In this document: piece after piece, positions 25,301 to 36,080 of the stretch | Numbering within the stretch: the first letter of the stretch is position 1 | How the letters are laid out: every line of letters begins with the position of its first letter | Assembly: GCA_002816705.1 (NCBI GenBank) | Contig: MUCK01000037.1 | Span: 1-51,940 of the forward strand | Length of the DNA stretch: 51,940 bases | Reading direction: 5' to 3' | DNA from: SAR202 cluster bacterium Casp-Chloro-G4 | GTDB lineage: Bacteria > Chloroflexota > Dehalococcoidia > Lucifugimonadales > JADFKI01 | Notes under the pieces: generated by a model | Seen by the model: only the letters and a program-made list of their open reading frames with translations | Told to the model about the DNA's origin: nothing | Databases searched by the model: none | Translations under genes and position numbers: made by a program

Positions 25301-26473
25301 AAGCATGCGCTTCTCGTTACGTACTATGATCTCCGGTGCCTGAAGCTCAATCAGCCTCTTCAGCCGGTTATTCCTGTTAATTACCCTGCGATACAAATCG
25401 TTCAGGTCGCTGGTGGCGAAGCGTCCGCCGTCCAACTGGACCATTGGCCGCAACTCAGGCGGCAAAACCGGCAAGGTTGTGAAGACCATCCATTCCGGGC
25501 GATTCTCGCTCTTTCGGAAGGCCTCAATCACACGTAGGCGGTTGATGGCCTTCTTGCGGCGCTGGCCCGACGTGGACCTAATTTCCTCTTGCAAGTCGTC
25601 CCGAAGCTTGGCCATATCCAGGCCCTTCAGAATTTCCAGGACTGCCTCGGCGCCCATGCTGGCCCTGAAAACCTCTCCGTGGCTGTCACGCAACTCCCGG
25701 TAACGGCTCTCCCTCAGGAGCTGGCCAATGCTCAGGCTTTCCAACTCATCAATCTGCCCTGATATATCTGTCTCCAGCTCGCTCTTGTCCGCATCAAGCT
25801 TCATGTTGATCTGTCGAATTTCAGTCTCGATGGACTCCCGCTTGTCCTCGGATATCTCTACTTCGGCTTCAGCCTCTGGCGCCACATCTTCCGCACCCTC
25901 TTCAACTTCGGCGCCTTCAGCAACCTCGGCAGTGAGGCCAAATTGCCCTCGAACCGCCTGGACCTTTTCGCTAGCCTCGGAATCGAGCTTTTCAACCCCC
26001 TCTTCCAGTCCGCCCTCCAGTCGATCGACAGCGGCGGCGCGGAGGTCTATATCCACGTTGGTTACAAGGTATTGCGCGAAGTACAGGACCCTATCCAGGT
26101 TTCGCGGTGATAGGTCCAACAGCAGGCCCAGTCGGCTAGGTGTGCCCTTGGAGAACCAGATATGTGCCACAGGCGCTGCCAGGGCTATGTGCCCCATGCG
26201 CTCGCGACGCACCTTGGATCGGGCTACTTCTACGCCGCACCTGTCGCAGATGACACCCTTATAACGTATCTTCTTGTACTTACCGCAGTAGCACTCCCAG
26301 TCCTTAGTCGGACCGAATATTCGCTCGCAGAAAAGACCATCCTTTTCCGGTCGCAGCGTGCGGTAGTTAATTGTCTCAGGCTTCGTGACCTCACCGTAGG
26401 ACCAGATTCGCATCTGATCGGGTGACGCTAGAGAAATCCTAATTGCGTTAAATTCGTTGCCGCCTTGGGCCAT
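22343..26473 (-). CDS. rpoC: RNA polymerase beta' subunit
   Basis: A 1376-residue beta' subunit. N-terminal zinc finger [20 protein letters not shown], the universal catalytic loop [12 protein letters not shown], the bridge/trigger region ([38 protein letters not shown]), the second zinc site with [13 protein letters not shown], and a C-terminal [26 protein letters not shown]. Residues ~170-240 form an acidic insertion ([17 protein letters not shown]) of the kind seen in Chloroflexota. It follows rpoB in the usual order but after a ~227-nt gap, part of which encodes a fossil-like rpoB tail. The ATG is preceded by GGAG at 9 nt. Confidence 0.97.
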   Translation of the reverse strand: MAQGGNEFNAIRISLASPDQMRIWSYGEVTKPETINYRTLRPEKDGLFCERIFGPTKDWECYCGKYKKIRYKGVICDRCGVEVARSKVRRERMGHIALAAPVAHIWFSKGTPSRLGLLLDLSPRNLDRVLYFAQYLVTNVDIDLRAAAVDRLEGGLEEGVEKLDSEASEKVQAVRGQFGLTAEVAEGAEVEEGAEDVAPEAEAEVEISEDKRESIETEIRQINMKLDADKSELETDISGQIDELESLSIGQLLRESRYRELRDSHGEVFRASMGAEAVLEILKGLDMAKLRDDLQEEIRSTSGQRRKKAINRLRVIEAFRKSENRPEWMVFTTLPVLPPELRPMVQLDGGRFATSDLNDLYRRVINRNNRLKRLIELQAPEIIVRNEKRMLQEAVDALVDNGRRGRAVSGSHNHKLKSLSDLLRGKQGRFRQNLLGKRVDYSGRSVIIVGPELKLHQCGLPRRMALELFKPFVMNRLVMKGYAHNIKSAKRLAERARPEVWDILEEVVKDRPVLLNRAPTLHRLGIQAFHPVLIEGSAIRLHPLVTTAFNADFDGDQMAVHVPLSREAVQEANRMMLSTYNMLAPSSGEPIVAPTLDMVLGCFYMTQIEEGAKGTGHEFSDFEDARLAYEVGVVDLRALVKIKHGPESLVNAETNVSGSLETTVGRMIFNENVPDELGYRNGEIDKDALKSITSEAHTILGNVKTAVILDAFKDLGFHYASKAGITIAINDIEISPEKDVIVGLAETKVTQLEQQYMDGLITEDERYRTAVDIWTRASDDVTQMVQDNLKNYGGIYVMAASGAKGNIAQIKQMAGMRGLMSDPKGRIIERPIKANFREGLSVLEYFLSTHGARKGLADTALRTADSGYLTRRLIDVAQEIIVLSDDCETAGGIWVENGVQDSLLTPFTDKVRGRYLAAPVADAETGEIIVDKGELLNDITLAKLQEANTPGVFARSPLACEARRGVCRLCYGVSMATWDPVLIGEAVGIIAAQSIGEPGTQLTMRTFHTGGIAGADITSGLPRVEELFEARTPKGEAVLSEIDGTVEVHDSTEGRTIQVISTEDFSDEYILPAGYQVQVSEGDIVNVGAQLAVNGEEESGEETTALASNDIIARVSGVVRIEGDTLSISWTDEDQREYVIPAASHIMVASGDQVAAGETLTAGPKNPQQILRIQGREAVQQYLIEEVQKVYRSQGVTIHNKHIEVIISQMLRKVRIDSPGDTGLLPGELVDRQPYEDINAGILAEGGEPATASPVLLGITRASLNMESFLAAASFQETTRVLTEAAVNGQVDYLRGLKENVIIGRLIPARLDGTVEGRKYLGIPEEPELEPIGILSNPLDGDGFQEGESGEIVEDQIAPAGFDMEKAVEETPVGDD

Positions 26474-26601
26474 GTTTCACACTCCGTAGAGTTATTATTC
26501 TTCCTGCAAATCCTAAGTGGTCGTCCGAATTCTTTTACTGGTCCCAACGCCAGATTAGGTGAGCGACGCTGATTCCAACCTATCCAAGAAAATCCGAATA
26601 A

Positions 26602-26700
26602 CTAGTCGTCATCCCCTGTCACAATTTCTTCGGCTTCTTCAGATGCAACCTCCTCCTCTTCTGCATCATCAGATTCATCAATGTCATCCTCGTCGCTAAT
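26602..26700 (-). other. in-frame acidic extension of rpoB beyond its TAA stop
   Basis: Directly after the rpoB TAA (26703-26701) the same frame stays open for 32 codons to a TAG at 26604-26602. It encodes Ile-Ser followed by a tail in which about 20 of 30 residues are Asp or Glu (DEDDIDESDDAEEEE...GDDD). The composition continues that of the RpoB C terminus (ADDVSEDE). It therefore looks like coding sequence cut off by a recent nonsense change, a readthrough extension, or a sequencing error. Confidence 0.6.
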
Positions 26701-29700
26701 TTATTCGTCCTCAGATACATCGTCGGCAATAACACTTTGCGAAGTGGGTATCACGTCGACAGGCGCCACTACTGGCGGGAATGTATCCTCCACGAAATCT
26801 AGCGACGGAACGGCCTCCAGCATGGTTTCGCCATTCTGGTAAACATCCTCATCAATTTCATCCAGGTCTAGGTGCTGGGCCTCCTCGTGGAGTAGCTCCA
26901 CGGAAAGGCCCAGGCTCTGCAATTCCTTCAGCAGCACATGGAAGGACTCCGGTATGCCCGGCTGAATTACGTCCTCGCCCTTCACTATGGCCTCGTAAGT
27001 CTTTACTCTGCCGACCACGTCGTCGGACTTCACAGTCAGCATCTCCTGCAAGTTGTATGCAGCGCTGTAAGCCTCAAGCGCCCATACCTCCATTTCACCG
27101 AAGCGCTGACCACCAAACTGCGCCTTACCACCCAGCGGCTGCTGCGTGATCAGGGAGTACGGGCCGGTGGACCGCGCGTGAATCTTATCCTCCACCAGGT
27201 GAATGAGCTTCAGCATGTAGATCATTCCTACAGCGATCGGCTGGTCATAAGCCTCTCCAGTACGACCGTCGTAGAGTATCGACTTACCTGTCGTGGGCGC
27301 TGAAATCTGCTGCTCCCTATTAAGTCGCAACACCTCTTCCCTGATTTCCGCCACGGTCATGCCTGAGGTGTCTCGCCCCATATCTTCTTTTAACCAGATG
27401 GCATGGCAGGCCTTGGTGGCCTCACCTGCCACAGGCTTGGTAAAGATCGAACTGAAGCTTCGGCCGCGATCAGCAAGCCACTCCCGCACGACCCTTATAT
27501 TAATCTCTTTGACTCCCGCTGCAGACCTTGGGTCGATTGCGCCCGATTTTTCCACAATCCAAGCCTGCGCCAAGGCATCCTCGATAGCCACGTCCGGAGC
27601 CCCGTCGAAAACTGGCGTGACGGCCCGGAAGCCCATGTTATGGGCGGCCCATCCGAGATGGGTTTCCAGCACCTGACCCAGGTTCATGCGAGATGGCACT
27701 CCAATTGGATTTAGGATGATATCTACTGGCGTACCGTCGGGCAGAAACGGCATATCTTCTTCAGGCATGATCTTGGCGATGACGCCCTTGTTGCCGTGGC
27801 GTCCAGCCATCTTGTCGCCCTCAGTGATCTTGCGAGTCTGAGCAATCCAAAGCCGGACCATCTTGTTTACGCCAGGAGGAAGCTCGGCCTTATTAGCCCT
27901 GGTTAGTACCTTTACGCCGATGATCCTGCCCCGCTCTCCGTGGGGAACGCGCAGAGAGGTGTCCTTGACGTCCCTGGCCTTCTCACCAAATATGGCTCGC
28001 AGAAGCTTCTCTTCAGCGCTCAACTCCGTCTCACCCTTAGGAGTAATCTTACCCACCAGGATGTCTCCGGGGCCGATCTCCGCTCCTACGCGAATGATGC
28101 CATCCTCGTCCAGGTCTCGAAGGCTGTCCTCACCCACGTTAGGTATATCTCGTGTTATCTCTTCGGGACCCAACTTGGTGTCCCTGGCCTCAACCTCGTG
28201 CCTCTCAATGTGGATTGAGGTGAAGCGGTCATCTTTAACTAGCTTTTCGCTGAGGATAATGGCATCCTCAAAGTTATACCCCTCCCAACTCATGAAGGCC
28301 ACCAGCACGTTCTGGCCCAGTGCCAGTTCACCCTGCCCAGTGGAAGAGCTATCGGCCAGGACGTCTCCGCCCTTCACCACGTCGCCCCTGCGCACGATGG
28401 ATCGCTGGTTTATGCAGGTGCCCTGGTTGCTGCGAAGGAATTTGAGCAGCTTGTATGTTATGGACTCGCCTTCCGCGTCCGTGACTACAATTTCCTCACT
28501 AGTGGACTCGGTGACAACACCAGCCGTACGGCTGATAACCACCTGGCCACTGTCCCTTGCGACTCGGCCCTCCATGCCCGTACCCACCAGAGGTGGCTGG
28601 GGCTTTAGGAGAGGTACCGCCTGCCTCTGCATGTTGGAGCCCATTAGCGCACGGTTGGCGTCGTCGTGCTCCAGGAACGGAATCAGAGAAGTAGACACGC
28701 TGACAAGCTGCATAGGCGAAACGTCCATGTATTCGACGTTGTCGGTGAACTCCACGCCTACGAGATCGCCCTTGCGGGTCTCTACCCTTTCCCCAAGAAA
28801 TTCACCGCCCGCCTGAACGGGTGAGTTTGCCTGAGCGATGTGCACCTTCTCCTCAGCATCAGCGGAAAGATACTCAATATCAGCAGGATCCGGCGAAACA
28901 TAAGGCTTCACCGTCAGCGTCTGCTTCGGCAACTTCATCACCCGATTGACGTACCTACGGGAGATGGTGCTGCCATTCTTCAGGATCGTTTTCCCCGTTT
29001 CATCGAGAATATCCTGAGTAAGAGTTCGGCCTTCAAGCCTTGAGCTATCGCTTTCTATCTCCTTGAAAACCTTACGATACGGAGTTTCGATAAAGCCGTA
29101 CTCGTTGGTGCGGGCGTAAGTCGCCAGGGAGCCCAGCAAACCAATGTTCGGCCCCTCAGGTGTCTCAATAGGACATATGCGTCCGTAATGCGAGTGATGA
29201 ACGTCGCGCACATCGAAGCCAGCCCGCTCTCGCGAGAGGCCGCCAGGCCCCAGTGCGGACAGCCTGCGCTTGTGGGTCAGCTCCGCTAGCGGATTCGTCT
29301 GGTCCATGAACTGCGATAGCTGCGACCCGCCGAAGAACTCCCGAACGGCGGCCACGACAGGCCGAATGTTTATCAGCGCTGCAGGGGTAGTGGTCGCAGG
29401 GTCCATCTGCGTAGTCATGCGCTCCTTGATGACGCGCTCCATACGCAGAAGGCCTACCCTTACCTGATTTTGGATAAGCTCGCCTACGGCCCGGACCCGC
29501 CTGTTGGCCAGGTGGTCAATGTCGTCGGCGTGGGCGTCGCCGTTGTTGATCTGAATCATCACCTTCATCAAGGTGACCAGGTCCTCTGCCTCCAGTATCC
29601 GCGTCGTGGCAGGAGTATCACGGTCCAACCGCCTGTTCAGCTTGTAACGACCAACACGACCCAAGTCGTATCGGCGTTCGTTGAAAAACAGGTTGTCCAG

Positions 29701-30519
29701 CAGGTTCTTGGCGTTGTCCACACTGGGAGGCTCGCCTGGTCGTAGCCTGCGGTAGAATTCGAGAAGCGCGTCCTCTTCGTTGGTTACAGCGCTGTCCTTT
29801 TCTATGGTTGTCTTCATGTACTGATGGTCTGGATTCGTATCCACATCGGCAAACAGACCAAGAAGCTCTTCGTCGGTCGCGAAGCCAATGCTGCGCAGCA
29901 GGGTGCTTACAGGAGTCTTCCTCTTACGGTCAACTTTTACAGAAAGCACGTCTCTGTTGCTGGTTTCGAATTCCATCCATGCGCCGCGATAAGGAATCAA
30001 CTTGGCGGAGGACAATCGACGACCCGTGTTGGCGTCGGAATCGACAGTGAAATATACACCCGGCGAGCGGACGAGCTGGCTGACCACCACTCGTTCGGCG
30101 CCGTTAATGACGAAAGTGCCGTTGATCGTCATCATCGGTATGTCACCGATGAACAACGTCTGCTCCTTGACCTCGCCCTGGCCAGGTCCGGCCGCGTTAA
30201 TCTTCAACTTTACTGTTACGTGCAAAGGAGCCGAAAATGTTACCTCTTTTTCTCGGCACTCCTGCTCCGTGTACTTGGGCTGCTCGAAATAGTGGTTTTC
30301 GAACGTTAGCTCGAAGCGCCCACCCGCGAAGTCTTCTATCGGAGAAATCTCGTCGAATAACTCCCTGAGACCTTCCGTCTTGAACCAGTTAAATGAGTCC
30401 AGCTGGACTTGAATGAGATTTGGCACATCTAGAATGCTGGGTAGCTTGGCATAGGATTGCCTTCTCGGAACCAAAGTCCTGATAGCGGGAAACTTGACGA
30501 CCTGCTTAGCAGATGCCAT
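26701..30519 (-). CDS. rpoB: RNA polymerase beta subunit
   Basis: A 1272-residue beta subunit. Seen are the rifampicin region [23 protein letters not shown]-like with [71 protein letters not shown], and the C-terminal [23 protein letters not shown]. The normal C-terminal end (SLGLSVELL) is extended by about 60 residues of acidic/hydrophobic sequence ending DDVSEDE, and the frame would add 32 more acidic residues but for one TAA. Rif-cluster residues (Gln in SQFMDQ, His, Arg, Ser) appear sensitive-type. It has its own promoter; rplJ/rplL are not upstream. GAGGAG precedes the ATG. Confidence 0.97.
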   Translation of the reverse strand: MASAKQVVKFPAIRTLVPRRQSYAKLPSILDVPNLIQVQLDSFNWFKTEGLRELFDEISPIEDFAGGRFELTFENHYFEQPKYTEQECREKEVTFSAPLHVTVKLKINAAGPGQGEVKEQTLFIGDIPMMTINGTFVINGAERVVVSQLVRSPGVYFTVDSDANTGRRLSSAKLIPYRGAWMEFETSNRDVLSVKVDRKRKTPVSTLLRSIGFATDEELLGLFADVDTNPDHQYMKTTIEKDSAVTNEEDALLEFYRRLRPGEPPSVDNAKNLLDNLFFNERRYDLGRVGRYKLNRRLDRDTPATTRILEAEDLVTLMKVMIQINNGDAHADDIDHLANRRVRAVGELIQNQVRVGLLRMERVIKERMTTQMDPATTTPAALINIRPVVAAVREFFGGSQLSQFMDQTNPLAELTHKRRLSALGPGGLSRERAGFDVRDVHHSHYGRICPIETPEGPNIGLLGSLATYARTNEYGFIETPYRKVFKEIESDSSRLEGRTLTQDILDETGKTILKNGSTISRRYVNRVMKLPKQTLTVKPYVSPDPADIEYLSADAEEKVHIAQANSPVQAGGEFLGERVETRKGDLVGVEFTDNVEYMDVSPMQLVSVSTSLIPFLEHDDANRALMGSNMQRQAVPLLKPQPPLVGTGMEGRVARDSGQVVISRTAGVVTESTSEEIVVTDAEGESITYKLLKFLRSNQGTCINQRSIVRRGDVVKGGDVLADSSSTGQGELALGQNVLVAFMSWEGYNFEDAIILSEKLVKDDRFTSIHIERHEVEARDTKLGPEEITRDIPNVGEDSLRDLDEDGIIRVGAEIGPGDILVGKITPKGETELSAEEKLLRAIFGEKARDVKDTSLRVPHGERGRIIGVKVLTRANKAELPPGVNKMVRLWIAQTRKITEGDKMAGRHGNKGVIAKIMPEEDMPFLPDGTPVDIILNPIGVPSRMNLGQVLETHLGWAAHNMGFRAVTPVFDGAPDVAIEDALAQAWIVEKSGAIDPRSAAGVKEINIRVVREWLADRGRSFSSIFTKPVAGEATKACHAIWLKEDMGRDTSGMTVAEIREEVLRLNREQQISAPTTGKSILYDGRTGEAYDQPIAVGMIYMLKLIHLVEDKIHARSTGPYSLITQQPLGGKAQFGGQRFGEMEVWALEAYSAAYNLQEMLTVKSDDVVGRVKTYEAIVKGEDVIQPGIPESFHVLLKELQSLGLSVELLHEEAQHLDLDEIDEDVYQNGETMLEAVPSLDFVEDTFPPVVAPVDVIPTSQSVIADDVSEDE

Positions 30520-30681
30520 AAGCTGTTACACTCCTCGCACGTGTTAGATTATTACGGCGTTATTGACGCTGAGGCGTAAAAGAGGTAAAAAGAAACGCAG
30601 CACCATTAGGAACTGGTTGACGGCTTTTATGTGGTGAAAGATACCTCGTGGCAAAAAGAGACATAGCTCGACCAATATCTA

Positions 30682-30710
30682 ATCCTAACTGAATACAAGG
30701 GGGCTGTCAA
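30682..30710 (-). promoter_or_regulatory. rpoB promoter
   Basis: Minus strand TTGACA (30710-30705), 17-nt spacer, TAGGAT (30687-30682). A ~155-nt AT-rich leader runs to the rpoB ATG. The rest of the 323-nt gap 30520-30842 shows no gene; it also serves as upstream region of the divergent gene at 30843. Confidence 0.7.
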
Positions 30711-30842
30711 TGTTTTTTTGCCCCATTTTTCGATTTAATTAAGATTGCTCAACCGGTGGATGACTCTTCATGGCGTTTCAGACTGGCAAAATCGACGTTC
30801 TTATCGGTCCGGCGGTAGCTTACTGTTTCCCTCCTACCTCAA

Positions 30843-31769
30843 GTGCGAAGCGATCGCACGGAACAGGGGCCGTTTAGCGTGGGCATATCAGTAGTGCCGG
30901 CACACCGGGTCGTGGCCAAGTTCGCCCGACAGGCAATGCACCTTTCACCCTCGGAAGCAGGCGACGCTATTGAGCAGGAACTCAGACCATACGTCAGGAA
31001 CCTGCTGTCCAATTTGCATCCGTCCTTCGCTGAGCTAGGGGAACGTTCGGCGATCACACATTTGGGTGATCCAGACCCCGGCAAACTCGTGCAGGCCCTA
31101 TCCGAGATGGAGGCGGGCAGCGCCAAAGAGATCGCCGAAGAAGCCCTTCGCATAGCAGCTACGCACCTTCCCAGGCCGGATATCAACGCCCGCGTGGTGA
31201 TTTTGCCAGGAGACAGCGAAAGCACGGTGCTGGTGCAGCAGATGAAAGGCGTTCTGGGGTTCAGCCTGGGTGCTCAGGTGGTCCTGACTTTCGTTTGGCC
31301 AACCGAAAACTGGCAGCGCTGGCTTGGCTACACGATGACCCACGAGTACGCCCACCTGGTGCGTAACCACCTCTTTCCCAGAGGCTTGGCGGGCGGACGC
31401 CTCGTCTACATGCGTACTCAGGAACCCGAGACCTTGCTGGATGCCATGATCGTCGAAGGATTGGCAGACACATTCGCCTTGGGAATCGTGGAGCATGCTG
31501 ACCCGCCTTGGACCGAAGCTCTATCGCCCGACGTTGAGCGGCGCATCTGGCCGAAGGTTCTCAGGCGTCTATCGGTGTCGGACCCGTCGGAAATCCGCAG
31601 GATGCTTTTTGGTGACAATGACAGGATACCCACCTGGACGGGGTACACAATAGGCCACCACATTGTTCGGCGATATATGGAAGTGAACGGCGATGCCTCG
31701 GTGGCAGGGATGATAGGCATACCCGCGTCCACCATATTCGAGGCCTCCGGGTACGATCCCCTGGCGTGA
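30843..31769 (+). CDS. DUF2268-like putative zinc metalloprotease
   Basis: A 308-residue protein with a single HExxH site, TMTHEYAHLVRNH (around residue 165). A downstream acidic region, ETLLDAMIVEGLADTFA, includes the Glu (EG.AD) that commonly supplies the third zinc ligand in DUF2268/gluzincin-like predicted proteases. The end, TGYTIGHHIVRRYME, matches DUF2268. No signal peptide is visible. The frame opens at GTG 30843; a GTG at 30879 with AGGGG upstream is an alternative start. It is divergent from rpoB and alone on its strand. The protease role is inferred from family motifs only. Confidence 0.75.
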   Translation: MRSDRTEQGPFSVGISVVPAHRVVAKFARQAMHLSPSEAGDAIEQELRPYVRNLLSNLHPSFAELGERSAITHLGDPDPGKLVQALSEMEAGSAKEIAEEALRIAATHLPRPDINARVVILPGDSESTVLVQQMKGVLGFSLGAQVVLTFVWPTENWQRWLGYTMTHEYAHLVRNHLFPRGLAGGRLVYMRTQEPETLLDAMIVEGLADTFALGIVEHADPPWTEALSPDVERRIWPKVLRRLSVSDPSEIRRMLFGDNDRIPTWTGYTIGHHIVRRYMEVNGDASVAGMIGIPASTIFEASGYDPLA

Positions 31770-31779
31770 CGCCTAACCG

Positions 31780-33663
31780 CTAAGGCCGAACCGACACCCG
31801 CAGGAAAACATCCTCAACGTAAGGATATATCTCTTTCCAGTCTTCGGCTTCAGCCTGAATAATGGTCCATAAGGCATTTCCCCCACCGAGGCTGATCAGC
31901 AGCGCTCCCCGTAAGACCACTCCCTCAGGCGTTGTGCCGAAGTAATCTATGCGGTATGCAGGCGATTCCCTTTTTGTAAAGACCACTTGTCTCTTGATTA
32001 TGCTGAACGAAGAGTCTCTTATTTTTGCCTCTGCCCCGTAGCTCCCGGCACTGGTGTGCCCATCATCTGAAACCACGTCTGTCCACAGGACTGCTGACGT
32101 TCCGGAATCGGCCGTCATGTAATCAGAGAACGTCCCATGCACCCTGGCCCAATTCACGGGATGGGCCAACGAATAGCCCAAATCATTATCGAAGTAGGTC
32201 CATGGGTCGAAAGAGGACTGCACGCCAAGCATGTCGGTCCGAACAGCGGGATTGCCATTCCAGATATCAGCGCTGGATAGGGCATCCAGTGAGAAAAATT
32301 GGCTACCTTGCAGCAGCCATAGCAATCGCCCCCTTCCTTCAGCGCCCTTCTCGTCCGTAAAAGTGTAATCAAACTCCTGCGCTTCCCACTGAGGTTGACC
32401 AACGGCGGTGCGGATTCGCCGCTCCGACAATATAGTCCAGCTGGTCCAGCGAGGGTCTGGCGCAGGTTTGAAGCCTGATCGCAAATACATGTCCAGAGAG
32501 TAGAAGCTGTCAGGATCAATTCTTTCTACGGAAATCCATACAATACCCCCGTCCGTCCCCGACGTCATGAATACCTGGTCCGGGTTGTCGTCGTTAAGCC
32601 GCCAGCCATCAGGCACCTGCAGGCTATACCAGTGCTTTTCGTTGACGTAATCTCCACCGGTCAATTCGGATGCGGCGCCCAACGTTGCGGAGTAATCGGG
32701 GGCTAGCTCCCCTGACATTAGTGATGGCAACGCATTGCTAATGTGGTCGGAGGTGATCGCCAGGCCGATGCCTTGCACCGAGTTGCCGAAGACCCGCTCC
32801 ACTCTAGAGGTATTGATGCCAACGACCCGGCCCTGGTCGTCAATTAGCGGCCCTCCACTATTGCCCGGGTTGATAGCGGCGTCAGTCTGCAAGTAGTTCA
32901 CGCCGTTGGACTGGCGTTTGGCCGACACTACCCCCTTCGTAACGCTGGCGGAGGTTCCCAATATTGTACCCAGGGGAAATCCGACTGCCGCGACATCGTC
33001 CCCCACCGACACTCCGTCTGAATCCGCGAAGGTCAGAGGCTTGAGGTTATCATCGTCCACTTGAATCACTGCCAGGTCCAGCTCCTCGTCCAGTCCCACT
33101 ACCGTGCCAGTGGTCTCGGAGCGCCCTTTCCCAGTGACAAACACATGGGTAAAACCGTTGACTACATGGGCATTCGTGACAATCCAGCCGTCAGCGCCGA
33201 CAACGAACCCCGACCCTTTGCCCGTAGAGGTAATTATCTGCACAACAGATGGCTCGATTTTCTCGACTAGCTGGGACAGAGTCGGCGTCGCGGTGGCTAG
33301 CGGGGTCGCTGTGTCCACAGGTAACGGCGTTGATGTGGCCTCTGGGCTAGGCGTCGGCGTTAAGATTGGGGTCACGGTTGGCGTTTGAGTTCGAGTAGGC
33401 GTTGGCGTGACATCTCGGACATTACTGGCAGTTACCGTGGGTAACGCCTGAACAGTCGCCTCCACACCTGCAGCGATTGTGGCCTGTATATCGAGGGTAG
33501 CGGTAGGAGCCTGGTCGGGCAGGGCGGTTTGAACTGCTGAAGCCACTGTGGCCTGTATATCCGGCGATTGCGTGGCCTGGCATGCCGTTAGTACGGCGAA
33601 AACCAGGGCCAGCAATAGCAAGACCGACATGCGAGGCATATGGCTGATTTTACATGAGGTCAT
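31780..33663 (-). CDS. HtrA/DegP-like S1C serine protease, lipoprotein
   Basis: A 627-residue exported protease. The N terminus has a lipoprotein signal (LLLALVFAVLTAC, lipid Cys28), then a low-complexity linker rich in Thr/Pro (PTPTRTQTPTVTP...). A trypsin-like S1C domain follows at residues ~130-330 with the triad His in VTNAHVV, Asp in DLAVIQVD and Ser in NPGNSGGPL. No PDZ domain follows; instead about 290 residues hold two related beta-rich segments (LQVPDGWRLNDDNP... and LAHPVNWARVHGTF...), resembling a duplicated surface domain. It is anchored outside the cytoplasmic membrane and may act in protein quality control. It converges with the metalloprotease gene, 10 nt apart at their ends. 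Confidence 0.88.
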   Translation of the reverse strand: MTSCKISHMPRMSVLLLLALVFAVLTACQATQSPDIQATVASAVQTALPDQAPTATLDIQATIAAGVEATVQALPTVTASNVRDVTPTPTRTQTPTVTPILTPTPSPEATSTPLPVDTATPLATATPTLSQLVEKIEPSVVQIITSTGKGSGFVVGADGWIVTNAHVVNGFTHVFVTGKGRSETTGTVVGLDEELDLAVIQVDDDNLKPLTFADSDGVSVGDDVAAVGFPLGTILGTSASVTKGVVSAKRQSNGVNYLQTDAAINPGNSGGPLIDDQGRVVGINTSRVERVFGNSVQGIGLAITSDHISNALPSLMSGELAPDYSATLGAASELTGGDYVNEKHWYSLQVPDGWRLNDDNPDQVFMTSGTDGGIVWISVERIDPDSFYSLDMYLRSGFKPAPDPRWTSWTILSERRIRTAVGQPQWEAQEFDYTFTDEKGAEGRGRLLWLLQGSQFFSLDALSSADIWNGNPAVRTDMLGVQSSFDPWTYFDNDLGYSLAHPVNWARVHGTFSDYMTADSGTSAVLWTDVVSDDGHTSAGSYGAEAKIRDSSFSIIKRQVVFTKRESPAYRIDYFGTTPEGVVLRGALLISLGGGNALWTIIQAEAEDWKEIYPYVEDVFLRVSVRP

Positions 33664-33694
33664 TATGATCTCTTCTGTGAAGTCGCCATCTAAC

Positions 33695-33712
33695 TTGACT
33701 GCGGAGAGTCAA
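33695..33712. promoter_or_regulatory. palindrome between divergent genes (possible operator/promoter)
   Basis: TTGACT-GCGGAG-AGTCAA is a perfect 6-bp palindrome with a 6-nt centre. On the plus strand the TTGACT could be a -35 with TAACTT 18 nt later (33719-33724), serving the FAH-family gene. A matching -10 for the minus direction is not seen. Confidence 0.35.
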
Positions 33713-33821
33713 CTGCCCTAACTTTTGATGTAGCCAATGTAATCCTAGTCTACTTCCGACCTACCAGAGGGATAAGAATAGTATGGCCCTTTGATAGATA
33801 ATTCACAATGGTGGAGAAGGC

Positions 33822-34724
33822 ATGAAATATTACCGTTTGATATCCGCCGAAGACGGCACCAGGTTAGCTGTAGAGACCCAAGAGGGCGTGCTGACCGACC
33901 TTACCTCCCTGGATGAGGACCTGACAGACCTGGAGGACTTGGCTTCAGCCGCGTCCATATCCGGCTCCACCATAGACGAGATAACCGAGAAGCTGATGCA
34001 GTCCGGCCAACCGGACATAATATATCTGGAGGACGTACTGGATACGTCTAGCGAATCCGGCTACCAGCTGGACCGTCCATTCGATCCGCCGGAGGTCTGG
34101 GCCGCCGGGGTTACCTACAAGACCAGCGAGATGGAGCGTCGCAGGGAGAGCGAAACACCGGACGTATACTCCAAGGTTTACGCCGCCGACAGGCCCGAGT
34201 TCTTCTTCAAAGCGACGCCAGCCCGATGCGTAGGCCCCTTCGAGTTCGTCGGCATTCGCGAAGACTCCGCCTGGGACGTACCAGAGCCTGAGCTAGCCTT
34301 CGTGCTCTACAAGGGCGAAATAATTGGCTATACCATTGGAAACGACATGAGCAGCAGGACCATCGAAGGAGAGAACCCGCTCTACTTGCCACAGGCCAAA
34401 GTATTCGATCGCTGCTGCGCCATAGGCCCCTGTTTCGTGACGGCAGAGTCTATCGGAAACCCGCATGACCTGAGTGTAAGTTGCGTCATCGTCCGCAACG
34501 GCGAAGATGTTTTCAGTGGCGAGACTTCAACATCGGAAATGGCCCGCACATGCGACGAGCTGGCGGACTGGATACAGCGCCACAACTATATGCCTAATAT
34601 GACTACCGTTCTCACGGGGACAGCCATCGTGCCGCCGCCCGAGTTCACCCTGCAGGAGGGAGACCAGGTGGTCATAACGATAGAAGGCATAGGGGTTCTG
34701 GAGAACGAGGTCATGGTCGTCTGA
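33822..34724 (+). CDS. fumarylacetoacetate hydrolase (FAH) family protein
   Basis: A 300-residue FAH-superfamily enzyme. Diagnostic parts are PPEVWAAGVTYKTSE, PEFFFKATP, the metal-binding EDSAWDVPEPELAF, IIGYTIGNDMSSRTIEGENP, LPQAKVFDRCCAIGPCFV and the C-terminal GTAIVPPPEFTLQEGDQVVITIEGIG. The Glu-x-Glu and Asp ligands bind Mg/Ca. Members cleave C-C bonds in acylpyruvates or act as 2-keto-3-deoxy-sugar-acid dehydratases; EIGYT-type members are often 2-dehydro-3-deoxy-D-arabinonate dehydratases, which is a possible role. It is followed 72 nt later by a small unknown gene on the same strand. Confidence 0.88.
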   Translation: MKYYRLISAEDGTRLAVETQEGVLTDLTSLDEDLTDLEDLASAASISGSTIDEITEKLMQSGQPDIIYLEDVLDTSSESGYQLDRPFDPPEVWAAGVTYKTSEMERRRESETPDVYSKVYAADRPEFFFKATPARCVGPFEFVGIREDSAWDVPEPELAFVLYKGEIIGYTIGNDMSSRTIEGENPLYLPQAKVFDRCCAIGPCFVTAESIGNPHDLSVSCVIVRNGEDVFSGETSTSEMARTCDELADWIQRHNYMPNMTTVLTGTAIVPPPEFTLQEGDQVVITIEGIGVLENEVMVV

Positions 34725-34796
34725 GTTCGCTGGAAACAGGCCATCAACCAGTCGAGATAGTGGCATCTAGAATGAATCGAACGTGGGAGACTTAGT

Positions 34797-35066
34797 ATGA
34801 AGCTTTACTGGAGAGAAGTGCGACGGGGCCAGCGCCTGGTGATGGGCGAAGAAGGCGCGGAGCAAGAGATAGGCGGCGTGCGCCTGAACAAGGACGTCTA
34901 TGACGCCTTTGCCAAAACCTTTGGCTACGACCCTGGCCGCGCGGTAAAAGGAATACCCACTTTGGAGCAGGCCAAGGAGTTCGTAGAGTCCTTCACTCCG
35001 TGGGACCTTTTCGAGGGTACTCAGGGGCTAGTCGTTGAAGAGGAAGTCCAGCCATTCCGAGAGTAG
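34797..35066 (+). CDS. hypothetical protein (89 residues)
   Basis: An 89-residue, soluble, charged protein I do not recognise. It has a ribosome site (GGGAG, ~8 nt before the ATG) and sensible coding composition. It contains LNKDVYDAFAKTFGYDPGRAVKG and ends in an acidic/Glu-rich segment. Its position just after the FAH-family gene on the same strand suggests co-transcription. No function can be proposed. Confidence 0.6.
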   Translation: MKLYWREVRRGQRLVMGEEGAEQEIGGVRLNKDVYDAFAKTFGYDPGRAVKGIPTLEQAKEFVESFTPWDLFEGTQGLVVEEEVQPFRE

Positions 35067-35115
35067 GCCCAACGCGCCTAATCCCTGCTGCCGAAAGCGG
35101 ACTGCTATTGGCTCG

Positions 35116-35918
35116 TCACGCCTTCCAGCCCAAAGCTTCACAGTAGCAGATTCCAGCAAAGGCGTCGGGCCGTTTTTTCCATTGCTCGAACGCATCATCG
35201 AACGATTCCAATTCAGTCCGTGTCGCGATGCCCCGTTCTACCATAGTGCTTCCGTAGCTACCCCTGATCATGGACTGATTCGTCTCGGCGTAGAACTTCA
35301 CGCCCTCTGCGGTCCCGAAACAGTCGACAGTTGCGGAGCCCTGCGTGGAAACAAACCCGGCTTGAACCAGGAGTGGCCTCAGTTCTCTGCCTATAAAGGG
35401 ATTGCCGTCGTTGTGCTTCCACATTTGTTGCATCGCCGCCAAATATACCTTGAGTGACTCTGGATATACGTGACTGCCCTGATCGGTGTCTCTGACCCCC
35501 ACCACGCCTCCGGATTTCACCACTCGTTTCATTTCCGACAGCGCCTTTAATGGCTCGCCCAGATGCTCCAATACAGCATTGGCGAACACGGCATCGAACG
35601 AGTCGTCCGGAAGGGTAGTTCGTAGACAGACTCTTTTTGGAAGCTGACGTTGGTTGCGCCGGATTCTCTGGCAAGATTCGTGGCCCGCTCAATCTGACTC
35701 TCTTCTATGTCGATTCCGATAACCTCGCCCGGGGAAACTATTTCCGCCAGTCCCAGAGTGATTGAGCCCGGTCCGGACCCGCAGTCCAATAAACGCATGC
35801 CCGAACTGATATGAGGTGTGAAAAAAGCAGCCTGCTGCCCGGAGGTCCGTGTATTCATAAGGTCGTGGGCCTTGCCAAAGCCCATCGTGTATCGATCCTG
35901 ACTCCCCGCGTTTGTCAT
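35116..35918 (-). pseudogene. class I SAM-dependent methyltransferase, frameshifted
   Basis: A methyltransferase of about 267 residues split between two frames. The first part (from ATG 35918) has the SAM motif LLDCGSGPGSITLGLAE and VIGIDIEESQIERA. The second part has ANAVLEHLGEPLKALSEMKRVVKSGG and runs to the stop at 35116. Around 35608-35611 the minus strand reads ...CTACCCTTCCGGACGAC...; one extra C would restore LPF-PDDSFDAVFANAVLEH, the expected continuation. A one-base deletion therefore disrupts it. Whether the gene is truly broken or this is a read error cannot be told. The rest of the gene shows no further decay, which favours a recent event or an error. Confidence 0.85.
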
Positions 35919-36080
35919 GACATGCTACCTCCGATTTTATTTGAGCGCATATTACGAAACGCCGAAGAAAATTTCATCTTCAAGCTAGCTTGAGATTATG
36001 GACATGCCGGAAAACACGATTTTAGGTCAACGACCGGCGATGCAACCTCTTTTACCTGACAGCTTACGGCTAATAGCTTG

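Noticed and set aside
26474-26700. Separate small acidic protein gene between rpoB and rpoC
   Set aside because: No start codon with ribosome site; the frame is exactly that of rpoB and begins right after its TAA, so a tail of rpoB is the better reading.
27863-28816. 317-codon plus-strand frame antisense to rpoB
   Set aside because: Shadow of a highly conserved gene; Ser/Pro-rich with no domain.
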